Positions 34,200-46,502 are shown, numbered from the stretch's first letter. The stretch: DNA of 64,000 nt from Lytechinus pictus (GCF_037042905.1 NC_087261.1:28322317-28386316), one strand, 5' to 3'. Notes: generated by a model from the letters alone, not told the origin. Program-made: numbers and translations.

Positions 34200-35470
34200 C
34201 GAAGCAGTTCGTCTTATTGATGATATTTTATTTCAGGCTTTGAATAACAATATAATTAAAAGGCTATTTATTAGCTGTGGATTTTGAAAAAGCATTTGAC
34301 TCTGTATCGCATGAGTTTACACAAAAGGTATTAAAAATCTTTGGATTTGGTGTATCTGTGCGACAGTGGATCAAATTTTGTATAGTGGAGCATGTAGTTG
34401 TCTTATGAATGGTGGCTTCACAACTGGTTATTTTGATATAGGCCTACAGAGGGGAGTAAGACACGCAGGGACATCCCCTCTCGCCTTACATTTTTTATAT
34501 TATCTATTGAATTACTTTATTTGCAAATGTTATAAGAAATGGTACAGGGGTTAGGGGTATTTCATTGCCTCAGAATGAAGTTAAACAAGTGCTGTACGCT
34601 GATGAAGTATCGATTTTTGTACGAGATGAACGGTCCTTAAAAAACTTGAATTACTTTTTGATGTTTTTGGTAAATTAAGTGGTCTCATATTAAACAAGGA
34701 TAAAACAAATTTAATGAGATTAGGAACCATCAGCACAAACCAGGACTCTGTCCGGAATATGGTTAAAGTAGATTTAGATTTAGATTTATTCATTTTCCGT
34801 TCACAAAGCACAACAAAATCAAACAATACATAGTCAAATTTGAAGTACAACCGGGAGTACAACATCAATCGGAGTAAGGTATAAACAATGAGAACTAATG
34901 CGAACTAAAGTAACTGACTATAATGACTATATGATATAAAACAGAACGGAGGGGCTTGCCAAGAAAAGCAAAGCTTGTATGAGAGGCAAGCCCCCGTAAC
35001 TTAGTTTCAAGTAGGTATATTACAAAACGTAGTGAATATTTTTGGAATATATTTTACCATGGATGTGAAGGTTAAAGAAGAAATGAACTACAAAGAAATA
35101 TTAAGCAAAATGAAATTGAGTTGGTGGAATCAAAGAGATTTGACCATATTAGGGAAAATTCATCTTCTAAAAACTTATGCACTTTCAAAATTGATTTATG
35201 CATGTCTCATCTTTGATTGTGGTCCCGAAGTGGGTTTATGTGGAAATAGAAAGAATCACATTCGAATTCATTTGAAATGGACAAGATAAGATAAAAAGAA
35301 AGACAATGTATCAAGACTATGGAAATGGAGGTTTACGAGTAACAAATGTTGAACTGTTTATTAAAGTACAACGTGTAATGTCGATGAAAAGATTATATTG
35401 TGACAATCAAAATGAAAAACGCTGTTCAATAGTTTATGTAAATCAAATGGTGGTGTGTTCATTTTTCAAT
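34200..35470 (+). mobile_element. Degraded L1-like reverse transcriptase, interrupted
   Basis: Translating across frames gives VDFEKAFDSVSHEF, then IGLQRGVR (the PQG-region counterpart), VLYADEVSIFVRDE (the catalytic YADD now YADE), LSGLILNKDKTN, and after a gap IFGIYFTMDVKV, KMKLSWWNQRDLTILGKIHL and LLKTYALSKLIYA. This order and style fit an L1/Tx1-like element rather than the CR1/Jockey type at 13.9 kb. Frameshifts and an insertion show it is dead. Confidence 0.75.
34768..35015 (-). mobile_element. Truncated 3' end of another retroelement, nested
   Basis: On the minus strand it ends AAATGAATAAATC followed by TAAATCTAAATC repeats, a microsatellite tail typical of CR1/L2-like 3' ends. It starts GGCTTGCCTCTCATACAAGC. 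It splits the L1-like relic between the KDKTN and IFGIYF regions. Confidence 0.65.
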
Positions 35471-35572
35471 GTAGTTTTAATACCGCCAAGATCAAAGCAA
35501 AATTACCAACATTCTTGTCTATCAAACCAACCAATTAATCATCAATTCAATCAATGGGTCGATAAATGAATG

Positions 35573-35603
<31 letters not shown>

Positions 35604-36699
35604 TTTTTTTTAGTACAACATAATTATAGAAAGAAAATTAATGATAAAACAAAATATGCGTAGGCCCTACATTGTATGCAAGCAGTAATAACTTCACAAA
35701 AATATAATATACATGTATACCACGTCATTATACAATCTATTTACACAAGAAAACGAACTGTTAGTTTTACTGTAGCGGCTGTAGCCTATAACTTCGAGTA
35801 TGTTAGAAGTAAGTCTACTAAATGAATAAAGAACATATTCTTCTTTCTTTTGTTGTGAAAAAAATTCCATCATAATGAGGTGAGAAAATTAAGCTTTTTT
35901 AAGAATTAAAAAGCGTACGTTTCCTTGACCAAAACCATAGACAAATAAATACGTATAGACGGAAAGGTAGCACCCGCGGAAAAGTCTCATTTAAATAACA
36001 TTTGCATATAACGTACAGATACTCCATAGAAGCTCCATGGTGATAAGCGTATTTTGTACCACTTTTGGCCACACCTCCTGGGAGACATTTGAACCGAATC
36101 CTAAGCCCCCATTTGCATATTGCTAATGAATCATTTATTTTTTCTTTGCGTATTCGCAAGATACTGTGATTTGATTGGACATTACCTCATGAATAATGTA
36201 TTTTTCTATTGAAATTCGTACGTCATAATTTGACCCCTATCGTCACTTCGGCTTAATCAGGGGCTGAAAGGTGACGTCACCCGCACAGAAGAAGGTTATT
36301 TCCTTGAAAGATTTTCGGTGAGTACTGTCAGATTAACGCTGAATTTTAATTCATTTACAAAAATAAATCAAAAGATCTGATGTTATATGGGATCTTTAGA
36401 TGTCTGGGTATAACGTGAATTAATTTTTGTTTATAAAAAGTGAACAATTAGGAAGCAAACGACTTGCGAAAACTCAAAACTATTTCCATCGTCGTGAGCT
36501 AAAAATGGTGGCTATAAAGCCTATATTACCGGTACTTGATGTAAATCTCCATCTGCTAACATTTGAGACCTCGTATATTCAATTCACGCCAGACTTTCGG
36601 GCGAGAGTTTCTCTGAAATTTCGATTCCTACCGAAGATCTCAGCAGGCATGAAAAGAACTATAATCTAGATAACGTTTAGGCTAGACATATTGAGTTTA

Positions 36700-37600
36700 G
36701 AAAGACATTCACTCCATTAACCCGTCCCTTTGAATTCACATATCATTATCAAGACAATAGGACCGTAGCCTCTAGAGTAGATCTAGACTAGAGTCTAGTC
36801 CTCGATCATTTTGTAAAAAAAGATGTTTTTCCCAAACTTATTTCTACTAATAATACGGTACTACACTAGTTCTTATGTTTCCTTTTATTTTTTTAAACTT
36901 GAAAGTTGGGCCTACCGCCTTGATCTAGATCTAGACCAAGTCTAAGTTAATCTAACTTAGAGTTAGACGTAGGGCCTACCCCGGGGTCTGCACGTCGCCA
37001 CTTCGGACAGCCTCGGACTCGGCAACATAGATCTAGAGAGGGGAGTAGAGATCTAGTCTAAGTTGGGCCTAATTCATCGGTAGATCTGATTACAGGTCTT
37101 GGCTAAAGCTAAAAGAAAACATTTCTACCTCCCAGCCTATCTAGCTTTAATAGGTCTAACTTGTTATAGGAATATAGACCTAGACTAGACTTGGATCTAG
37201 GCCTACAACAAAGTCAAAGCGACCTGTAGAATCTATATATAGGCTTAGTATTATTTCAGTCAGGGTCTTAAGTTAAGGCCAAAGGCCAGGGTTTATTTAA
37301 TTTTGGAGGTTAGCTTTTGTTTGGCCTAACGTGCAGATTTTCCATCGGAGCACTTGTCATCAGAGCAAATGTCATGAAACTATTTTAAAGACACTAGGTC
37401 AAGACAGCTTTAGTCTAGATCTAAGTAACACTTGTATGATTCAAATTCAATAACATTGAAAGTTCGCAGAATAGTAGGTTTAACAAATATGAAATTTAGA
37501 TCTACTTTTGATGTAGATCTAGATCTATTTAGTTCCAGATCTATGTACGTCAGAGTCTATGACTAGATCTAGATATATACGCTATAGTCCAAGTGTTATG
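36700..37600. promoter_or_regulatory. Cluster of AGATCTAGA-type palindromes
   Basis: Around eleven AGATCT or GATCTAGA sites crowd within 0.9 kb (for example near 36780, 36922, 37029, 37081, 37417, 37498, 37515, 37564), often overlapping (GATCTAGATCTAGA). Density is far above the rest of the window. It may be a degenerate short repeat or a binding-site cluster; function is unknown. Confidence 0.4.
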
Positions 37601-37662
37601 TTTTTTTTTTTACAATAGCTTGTATTGCTAACATTTCTGTCTGTGTATTGTTTTAATCAACA

Positions 37663-37755
37663 GACATAGAACATGATGCTGCTTCACATCCTCTTTTAAA
37701 GACTCAAGAATTACAAGACCAAATTAAGCTGCAGGACCCTCCTGATTCAAAAAGG
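37663..37755 (+). CDS. Possible plus-strand exon of an unknown gene
   Basis: Bounded by acceptor ATCAACAG and donor AAAAG/GTAAAA. In the frame with two carried-in bases missing it reads IEHDAASHPLLKTQELQDQI then KLQDPPDSKR. A second copy at about 38638-38700 keeps the acceptor and similar sequence but has an in-frame TAG (SHPLF then stop) and no donor. No recognised domain. A candidate 5' donor TTTTCG/GTGAGT lies at about 36316. Could equally be a noncoding transcript or a repeat. Confidence 0.3.
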
Positions 37756-38637
37756 TAAAAAAAACAATAATCATCCTATATATCAAACTGAATGACTTCA
37801 TGTATTTACATACCAAACGACTTTATCCAAGAATGATTCCAGATGTCAATGATTTCATAATCCTACAATGGTTATATTAAAACCCATTTCAAATTTCAAT
37901 ACCCATGTTCAATAATTTACAAGATAATTGTTTAGTAAATTCTTTTTAGTGTCAATACACAAATTAATTTCTTTGAAATTTTGCTAACTCATAGATTTTG
38001 ACATCATTGGCATCTGGAGTCATTAATTTTAGCCATGCCTTATTTCGGTGCAAATCAAAATCTACATCTCTGCAAAGAATACATGCTGACTATCCAACCA
38101 TGAATATGATATCAAATTATTTGGGAGAATATGCTCTTTCTAGTGGTATATAATATGCGTTCATGACATATTTTTACCTTAAATTAGGGTTTTGTGAGGT
38201 GTCCCTTTTTTTTGGGGGGGGGGGGGGGGGGGCTCACACGGTAGACCAAGATCTAAGTTTTATTGAGTAAATGAAAAGAAAATCAGCTCAGAGACTAGAC
38301 TGGAGTCGTTTTGACAGGCTCCATTTTCATTTTCACCTGTCATATTTTCACGGGACAATTAATATCACCTACCGGTAGATCTAGCTTGTCAAAATTAAAT
38401 AAGAAAATCAGAATATACTATACTATAGGCTAATCAAGTGGAAAGTCATTTGTAATCAATTTATTTGCTTCCTACCCACTCATGAATTCTTCAATCCACA
38501 CCAGATTTTGTAAAGGCGACTCATTCGGCTTGTGATTTCATTAAGCTTTTATATATTTTTTTATTTCTTTTTATTTTGATGATGGCTTGATTGAATTGCT
38601 AACATTTCTGTCTTTTTGTGTGTTTTTTTTTTCAACA

Positions 38638-38705
38638 GACATGGAACATGACTCTGCTTCACATCCTTTGTTTTAGAGACTCAAGAAATACAAGACCAAA
38701 TTAAG
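38638..38705 (+). pseudogene. Degraded duplicate of the possible exon at 37663
   Basis: About 110 bp including the upstream tract (TTGCTAACATTTCTGTCT) repeats the sequence around 37625-37725. The reading frame is broken by TAG. Confidence 0.45.
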
Positions 38706-38709
38706 GGTT

Positions 38710-41700
38710 TGTTTGTTTAATTCCAATAATAATTTTCTGGTGGAAGAATTAGGGAATAATGCATTGACAATATGCCAAACATCCTATATCAAACTGAATT
38801 ACTGCATGTATTTACAATAGAGTATTGTAACCGCTTCCCCCTCACCACTGACCAAACAAAACCCACAAAGAGGGATAGGGTTATTTTAGGGGTAATTATC
38901 CTTGCTGATTGTAGCAGTAGTTTTTACAAATATGGATGTAGTTAATGATGATGTTTATGATAATAATACTTAGAATAATAAATTCATTACGATGACATAA
39001 CAGTAATGAGGAATAAATATGATAATTCAGCACTATAATATGTACATGAAATTGTGTAACAATTTTGGCAATGAAGAATTTTTAACAAAAATAATGATCA
39101 ATGAATTCGGGGGGGGGGGGGCATGTGACATTGCATCTGTGTTTGTGAGGACAGTAGTCTCTTTCACACCATTTCATCTTAAGCAGATGGGAACGAGCTC
39201 TGATCAAAATTTGATCTTTAAACTCAAGAGGAAAATAATTGTTACCTGATTTATGTATTTGGAATAAAATGAATTGAAATTATAATTTTGTCATTGTCAC
39301 TGAATTAATAAGTCTTCTATAATTCTTTTAGCTGAGAGTTTAGGTGAATCAAGATATTTGAGGAGACACTGAAAGTACTAGTAGAATTAATGGACGAGCA
39401 ATAGTGAACAAGCAGCGTAAATTTAAGAGTAATGAGACCTACATTTTGCAGCCATGGATCAAGGTTGGAGGGGGTGGTAGTTGCAGGTTTTCTCTGTAAA
39501 AATCACCCCCATTAAAAAACATAACAAATAATATATAAAGATGTTTAAAAAAAATGATTAAATTTGAAAATAAAATAGAAAACAATCCTTTTGAGAACCA
39601 GGACCTTTAACGTGGAGGGCAAAAGACCCCCCCCCCCCTTAAAGAATTTTTGATCCATGGCTGTTATGTAGATGTGATAGAGAATTTCTAAATATATATT
39701 TTTTTTTAATGAGAAAGATACATGGGTGATTTCAAGTTTGCTGTTGAACTTTTGGTGTGGCGTCTTACAAGTTTTACATCATCATCACAGCACCAAAATT
39801 ACAATCAAATTGATTCATAGATTCATCTCACTTGATGTTGAGCTATTAATGTGATTTGGATTATTTTTGTAAACTCACATTAGGTTTTGGAGGAAGGAAG
39901 AACTAAATTGTGCTACGAACACCAACGCCAAAGTTAGAATCACCCAGTGTATTTTCTTTTTTTAATGAATTGCGAGAAGAGCTGAGAGGTGGAAAATATA
40001 AGAGAAAGAGTTGTGTGTGTGGTTTAATAATGAGAGTGCGATATGGCACAGAGAGAGCTGAAGAGAGATTAAAAGAATAGATAATGTATTATAATGATAA
40101 TGTGAAGGGGCATAGGGTGCACAAGAGAGTGGACAGAGCCAATTGACAATTTACCCACAAGGAGAAACCATAAAGGGCCATTTTATTCTTTATTTATTTT
40201 GAGAGGAGGCAGGGATAAATGAGGGAGAAACAATTTATAAAGAGTGGGGAAGAGGAATAAGATGAATAGAGATGACTTTTAAAGACAAAAATTAGGCCAA
40301 TCAGAGTGTGTGTTTGTGGGGGGGGGGGCAAAGCCGATCAGTGCGCCCCCCCCAATTTGACAGGCTCAATTAAAAATTGTAATGTAAAGTGTGTCCCCCT
40401 TCTGAAAGTGAAGACCCCCCCTTTTTTTTGCTTTTCAAATTTTTCCTTGAGAAAATGTGCCCCCCTTTGGAAAAATCCTAGATCCGCCCTGCCTGAAACT
40501 GATGAAGTTTGGTAATGACATGTCACTTATCTGTGCTCTTAAAAAGAGTGAACACAAAGAAATTAGATTACCCCCCCCCCTGCAAAAAATAATTAAATGA
40601 TCATTATCAATAATTGGAAAGGCTTAGCGTAAAAAACACACTATTAATTAATTACAGAAAATAAATAGGTTCTAATTAAATCCAATCCTATTTTCTAAAG
40701 AAATTTTGGATTCAGAATTTGTGAAATGAAAGAACCAAATTACAAAACCAGTAAGTGAAACGTTCAAACTGAAATACATTGTTATTATTTATATTGGCGT
40801 ATTGTTATTGTGAAATAAACTAGTTCGTAAATATCTTCCCCTTTCATTTACACCGATGTTAAAAAGAAGATAAAAACAGGCTGATTCACCCCCCCCCCCA
40901 TCTCCAGGTTCGGTGCTAGTGTACGTTGCATGTAAACTGCATTCTATGCACGGATTGAAAAACGATGCATGCATGATGACTCATTGTAGTGAAGAACGCT
41001 GATTGGTCAATAGTAGTAAGAAGTAGATTAATCACGTGATGAATATATTAAATTTCATGAATAATTAACGCAAAGTTGACCTCGCTCAATGCGCATGCGT
41101 GACGCTGATCTCCACTTTCTGCTTCGTCATATAAAGAGTCTATTGGGATGTGTGGAGCAGCGAACTGATGAATTATTCATGCATATGCAAATGGGGGCTT
41201 AGGATTTGCCCAAATGTCTCCGACAAAATGGCGGAGCTTCGGGGGCCTGACCAAAACACTTCAATGCACGGCGCATACTTTTTGTTAACAATTAAACTTT
41301 TCTTTTATATGAAAAAAGGACAAACAAACAAAATGATAGTGAAATCATCCCCCACACTTTTCAAGATAGAAAAAAAATCATCAAAATGGTTGATACTACC
41401 AAAGACCTTACTCAGGGTCATTTCAGAAAAAAAGGATGATAGCATAAAAACGGCCTTTGGTATAAACAGATAGACCTTATAGTGCATACTGTAAAAAAGT
41501 TCATGAGAATTCAACTAACGTTAGGCCTATACCGTACCCATCTCGGACGTAAATCCCGGGGGAGGGGTAGTCAGAAACGCGGGGGCCGGGGGGGGGGGGG
41601 CGATTGCCTGTAAAAGCACCCCTATTTTTCAAGACAGTAGGCCTATAGTAAAGGAGTTTTAAGAGATGGAGTGGCAAATATATCAAAATTAATTCACGCA

Positions 41701-42390
41701 GCCTTTGGATATCTTAAGAAAAACAAAATAATAGGCCTACACACGGTGCACTATAGCCACGGGCGTAAATCCCGGGGGTGGGGGGATACGTCCTCCATAC
41801 TTTTCGGTGAGGGGGGATGGCAGGGGTCCGACCACTTGACCAAAGGCCCGCGAGGCCGAAGGTCAGCGAGACCGAAGACCCGCGAGACCGAATTAAGGCC
41901 CGGGAGACCGATTTTTTTTCCTTCATCAGGTGCCGAGTGGTTTTAGGCGCCTCGTTGCAGCGGTGCGGCGTGTGCCTGTTATCAAAGGGGGAGGGGGCAG
42001 TGCGCACACGAAACGGCTCTATGGGGGGGGGGGGGGGGTGCAGGGAGGGGGTGTTTCCGCTACTTACAGTATATATTTCACAAATTATATGCGCAATAGA
42101 TAACAAATCACTTAAATCATGGAAAATCGATGTGCAGTTCTTGTTTACCTTGGTAATCTTAGTTCCATGTGTTTTATTTGGGGAAATGTCTGCATATTTT
42201 AATATAGAGGCAATATGTGATTAAATATTGTTTTCCATTTAAAATTTAATTTTTCCCAAGTTTCTCCATAATATTCCAGAAATACGTAGTACATAACATG
42301 TATAGATCGTGTATCTCTCAATGTTATTGAGGTCCTTATGTGTGAGCGGTAGTTAGCGGATCGAATAATATTATACAGATATTGCCTACC
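38710..42390. other. Gene-poor stretch, simple repeats and poly-G/C tracts
   Basis: Contains several G or C runs (39108, 39628, 40315, 40569, 40890, 41587, 42025) typical of short G-rich repeats. Related fragments GCAAATGGGGGCTTAGGAT occur at about 36100 (inverse) and 41188. No exon or recognisable protein. Confidence 0.5.
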
Positions 42391-42397
42391 TAGAGTT

Positions 42398-42533
42398 GGA
42401 ATATAACATTTCCTCTCCCCGACGGAGTTATATTTTTCCCAAGGGATTATATTTTGCCCGAAGCGCTCAGCGCTGAGGGAAAATATTATCCCGAGGGAAA
42501 AATATAGCTTCGGAGGGGAGTTGAAATGTTATT
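42398..42533. repeat. Imperfect palindrome with TATATTTTTCCC arms
   Basis: AACATTTCCTCTCCCCGACG at the left pairs with GGAGGGGAGTTGAAATGTT at the right. Inner AGTTATATTTTTCCC pairs with GGGAAAAATATAGCT, and GAAGCGCTCAGCGCTGAGG sits near the centre. Probably a small MITE. Confidence 0.6.
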
Positions 42534-43916
42534 TATTAAAACGATAGACCAGGCAATATCTGTTATATTATATAGTCTATGTGGATTCGCCATCAGAAAT
42601 TGCATTCATCATCTGGCTCAAACCCTAAATTCTTGCTACAGCTCTGATCCATCTACGTCATAAAAGATTATTATTTTTTAATACATCAAGCGCGTTCTTC
42701 ATGCAATCGACGCGTTAACATTAGCGCGTACATCAAATAAACTACTTTTTTACGCAACTTGTATGCAACGAGTGACGTCATCTTGGTGAATATAACGCCG
42801 CAATTGACAATACAACGCAGTATATTCCCTCAAGGTGACGTCAAAACCTCGAATATAACAAATGCGATCCTCGCAGCTATGGTCACGTGATGGCGTATTG
42901 ACCTATCACTGATTCGAATCTACATAACCTATGTAATATCATATTTTATATCATAAAAATCGTCTGCTTCTCAAGTTTGCTACTCCAAATATGAAGCATG
43001 TTGACTGAAAGGCACATGCTGAAACAGGGTATCAACCAATAAAAATCAGGACCGGGAAGCGCACTGTTCCGTCTTTGGGTGATGAGATACGCCTTGGTAG
43101 TCATGGTAGTTGCTATTGTTACAACACCTGTATGTTCTCATCAACGAACGTAGAGGGCAGCAACACACAAGCGTGTTGCTCTAAGGAAGGTCAACTCGAT
43201 ACGCGCATGCAGCTGAGGTACGCGCATATTTTATCATTTATGCCAACGAACGTAGAGGGCAGCAACACACAAGCGTGTTGCTCTAAGGAAGGTCAACTCC
43301 GCTCGAATTTTGTGACCACTTTAAAAAATAAGGTGGGGTTTTGGGAAATTTGTCGAGTTGATTTTTTTTCATTTGTTAATTTCAAATATTTTTTAATGAA
43401 CAATTATTAGATCGGTTATTCTGGGTATAAATATTAAAAATATTACTTTCATTTTTAAAGAAAATATTTAGCTTAAATAATCATGATTTTGACATTTTTC
43501 CTCATTTTGGAATATTAAGTCTGTGACGAGGATACCTCATATCTCTTATTTTCTTCTGCTGAATTTCGCTGCACCACTAATAAATGCATAGACAACCACC
43601 GTAATAATCGAGGTCATTTTTCTGGCCTGGGTGCGCCGAGTCTGGGCCGGTCGCGCAGCTAGCTAGTGACGTTGATGATGCGCTGGGGCTTCAGGCGACT
43701 CGTCGTAGATCTAGCAACTTAGACAATGACGTCTAATTTGCCTGGCCTGATTTGAAGTGTAATGGCTTCAGGGCTGATGTTTATCAACGATGATTGTTCA
43801 AGGTTAGATATCAAATTTTAAATGTCATTTGACTTTTAAGTCTATAAATCTGAAATAAAGGCGCTGTATCCCCGAAATCCGGGTCTAAATTTCAACTCTG
43901 AGTCCGAGACCATGGC

Positions 43917-44180
43917 ATGGACGGCGAAAAAACAACCCATGCATCGGATGCATTGCATTGGCTGCGCGCTGCGCTGCAGCTGCACTGTGATGATGGGTTC
44001 AGCGAAGAGCTCAGAGAAAATAAGGTGGTTATATTCAATCCCGAAATGCTTTGCGAGTGGTCACAAAATCGTCTCGACGCAAATCACCTAATACAGCCGT
44101 CTGGTGAAATCGCTGATAACAACAATCACCGATTTGGTAATGATTTTAGTTTCCTGAAACTTATATTTGTAAAGTTTTAA
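43917..44180 (+). CDS. Unknown open frame in left arm of the foldback element
   Basis: Reads MDGEKTTHASDALHWLRAAL, then DDGFSEELRENKVVIFNPEM and LCEWSQNRLDANHLIQPSGE up to a possible donor TTTG/GTAATG at about 44136. The codon pattern looks protein-like. I do not recognise the domain. Stops precede the ATG in frame. It could be a captured host exon or a remnant of element coding sequence. Confidence 0.4.
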   Translation: MDGEKTTHASDALHWLRAALQLHCDDGFSEELRENKVVIFNPEMLCEWSQNRLDANHLIQPSGEIADNNNHRFGNDFSFLKLIFVKF

Positions 44181-44636
44181 ATATCAAAGTATGTTTTTAT
44201 ATGTATGTATATTCCTCAACATATTTTTTAAGTTATCTTTGATATTGTTGTAGTCATTTTCTTTCATATTCGTTTTTTGATCGCTACTAATTTGTTGTTG
44301 TATTGGATCGGCATTTGATTTCGTTGGCATGAACAATAAAATACGCGCGCAGCTCAGCTGCATGCGCGTATCGAGTTGACCTTCCTTATAGCAACACGCT
44401 TGTGTGTTGCTGCCCTCTACGTTCGTTGATTTATGCCAACGAAATCATACGCCGATCAAATACAACAACAAATTAGTAGCGATCACGAAAACAATATGCA
44501 AGAATATGACTACAACGATATCAAAGATAACATTAAAAAATTATGTTGGAGAATATACATACATTTGAAAACATACGTTGATATTTTAAACTTTACAAAT
44601 ACAAGCTTTAGAAACTGAATCATTACCAAATCGGTG

Positions 44637-44810
44637 ATTGTTGTTATCAGCGATTTCACCAGACGGTTGTATTAGGTGATTTGCGTCGAGACGATTTTGT
44701 GACCACTCGCAAAGCATTTCGGGATTGAATATGACCACCTTATTTTCTCTGAGCTCTTCGCTGAATCCATCATCATAGTGCAGCTGCAGCGCAGCGCGCA
44801 GCCAATGCAA
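44637..44810 (-). CDS. Mirror copy of the unknown open frame, right arm
   Basis: Encodes the same HWLRAALQLHYDDGFSEELR and CEWSQNRLDANHLIQPSGEI, with Tyr replacing Cys at one position. The region upstream of HWLRAA carries a small insertion creating TAA. Only residues up to the shared TTTG/GTAATG are compared. Confidence 0.35.
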
Positions 44811-45681
44811 TGCATCCGATGCGTGGGTTGTTTTTTATCGCCGTCCATGCCATGGTCTCGGACTCGGAGTTGAAATTTAGACCCGGATTTCGGGGATGCA
44901 GCGCCTTTATTTCAGATTTATAGACTTCAAAGTCAAATGACATTTGAAATTTGAAATCTAACCTTGAACAATCATCGTTGATAAACATCAGCCCTGAAGC
45001 CATTACACTTCAAATCAGGCCAGGCAAATTAGACGTCATTGTCTAAGTTGCTAGAAGATCTATGACGAGTCGCCTGAAGCCCCAGCGCATCATCAGCGTC
45101 ACTAGCTAGCTGCGCGACCGGCCCAGACTCGGCGCACCCAGGCCAGAAAAATGACCTCGATTATTACGGTGGTTGTCTATGCATTTATTAGTGGTGCAGC
45201 GAAATTCAGCAGAAGAAAATAAGAGATATGAGGTATCCTCGTCATAGACTTAATATTCTAAAATGAGGAAAAATGTCAAAATCATGATTATTTAAGCTAA
45301 ATATTTTCTTTAAAAATAAAAGTAATATCTTTAATATTTATACCCAGAATAACCGATCTAATAATTGTTCATTAAAAAATATTTGAAATTAACAAATGAT
45401 AAAAAATCAACTCGATAAATTTCCCAAAACCCCACCTTATTTTTTTAGAGTGGTCACAAAATTCGAGCGGAGTTGACCTTCCTTAGAGCAACACGCTTGT
45501 GTGTTGCTGCCCTCTACGTTCGTTGGTTCTCATTAAGATGCGCATAACCAGGCGACGGTGACTATCATTTGACCATAAAAAAATGCTTGCGTTAATCGTC
45601 CATCTCTTCATAGGTCCATGCTTAAATCAAGGTTCCCCAGAGCTATCTGCCCTTTTTGAAAAAATTGTTGATGCCGAAAAT

Positions 45682-45752
45682 GCCTCTGCCGGGAATCATA
45701 CTCGGGCCCCCAGCTTTGAACGCCGGTGCCTTAACCACTAGACCACAGAGAC
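45682..45752 (-). pseudogene. tRNA-like sequence, third, damaged copy
   Basis: Acceptor has GCCTCTG opposite CAGAGAC (one mismatch) and the T arm reads GGTATGATTCC-type (B box damaged). Confidence 0.45.
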
Positions 45753-46212
45753 GGGTTAGTGGCTAGGGCGACCCCAATCCGATTGACCGTCAGATAAACA
45801 TATTCTCGACACAATACCAATTATAATTTCCTTTGTCGGGTGTAGGTGGGTTTTGAACAATGAAAAGCCGCCATGCCTCAGCTGGATCAAAGCTATTGCT
45901 TAGATACGGTACACGTATGGGAGAATGTGAGAAATCAAGGTTCCCCGATTTTTTCCAAAAGGGCACATAGATCTGGGGAACCTTGATTTAAGCTCCGCCT
46001 GCCATTATTCTCTTCATCCATTTCTTTCACAAAATATTTAAATAAAAGAGTTACCAAAGCTAATGTACATGTATAATTTCTCATTTCTTTGACAATATAT
46101 ATATATATATATTGTGAAAGAAATGGATGAAGAGAACAATGGTAGGCGTAGATTTAATCAAGGTTCCCCAGAGCTATCTGCCCTTTGGAAAAATTGGTAA
46201 TGCCGAAAAAAT

Positions 46213-46283
46213 GTCTCTGCCGGGAGTCGAACCCGGGCCCCCAGCTTTGAACGCCGGTGCCTTAATCACTAGACCACAGAGAC
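46213..46283 (-). tRNA. tRNA-like sequence, second copy
   Basis: Inverse arm copy with a better anticodon stem (CCGGC/GCTGG) and the same loop GTTCAAA. The acceptor stem is complete. Same caveat as the plus-strand copy. Confidence 0.4.
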
Positions 46284-46430
46284 GGGTTAGTGGCTAGGGC
46301 GACCCCGATCCGATTGACCGACAGATTTCCGACACTATACAAATTATAATTTCCTTTGTCGGATGTAGGTGGTCGAAAATCTGTCTATATGACGGTCAAT
46401 CGGATCGGGGTCGCCCTAGCCACTATAACC

Positions 46431-46502
46431 GTCTCTGTGGTCTAGTGGTTAAGGCATCGGCGTTCAAAGCTAGGGACCCGGGTTCGATTCCCGGCAGAGA
46501 CA
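46431..46502 (+). tRNA. tRNA-like sequence in the palindrome, anticodon position UCA
   Basis: Acceptor stem GTCTCTG pairs perfectly with CAGAGAC. D arm GTCTAGTGGTTAAGGC, T arm CCGGGTTCGATTCCCGG. Anticodon stem TCGGC/GCTAG is poor (one mismatch, two wobble pairs), with loop GTTCAAA giving UCA. Because three copies lie in transposon-like repeats with the same flanks, this is most likely a tRNA-derived SINE head or pseudogene. Confidence 0.4.

Larger units (their letters stand above)
43142..45525. mobile_element. 2.38-kb foldback DNA transposon with 8-bp target duplication
   Basis: Direct repeats GTTCTCAT at 43134-43141 and 45526-45533 flank it; the duplication fits nTnnnnAn, as for hAT elements. 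Termini CAACGAACGTAGAGGGCAGC are inverted at the far end. Arms 43244-44330 and 44433-45525 (about 1.09 kb each) are near-perfect inverse copies. A 102-bp unit at the outer left (43142-43243) occurs inverted as the 102-bp loop (44331-44432). Confidence 0.85.

Noticed and set aside
41671..42224. Overlapping GC-rich frames of 91-135 codons.
   Set aside because: They lie over G-run repeats, without conserved motifs or splice support.
46431..46502. A functional opal-suppressor or selenocysteine tRNA.
   Set aside because: A selenocysteine tRNA is about 90 nt with a longer acceptor and variable arm. This is 71-72 nt, has a poor anticodon stem, and is repeated in transposon-like flanks.
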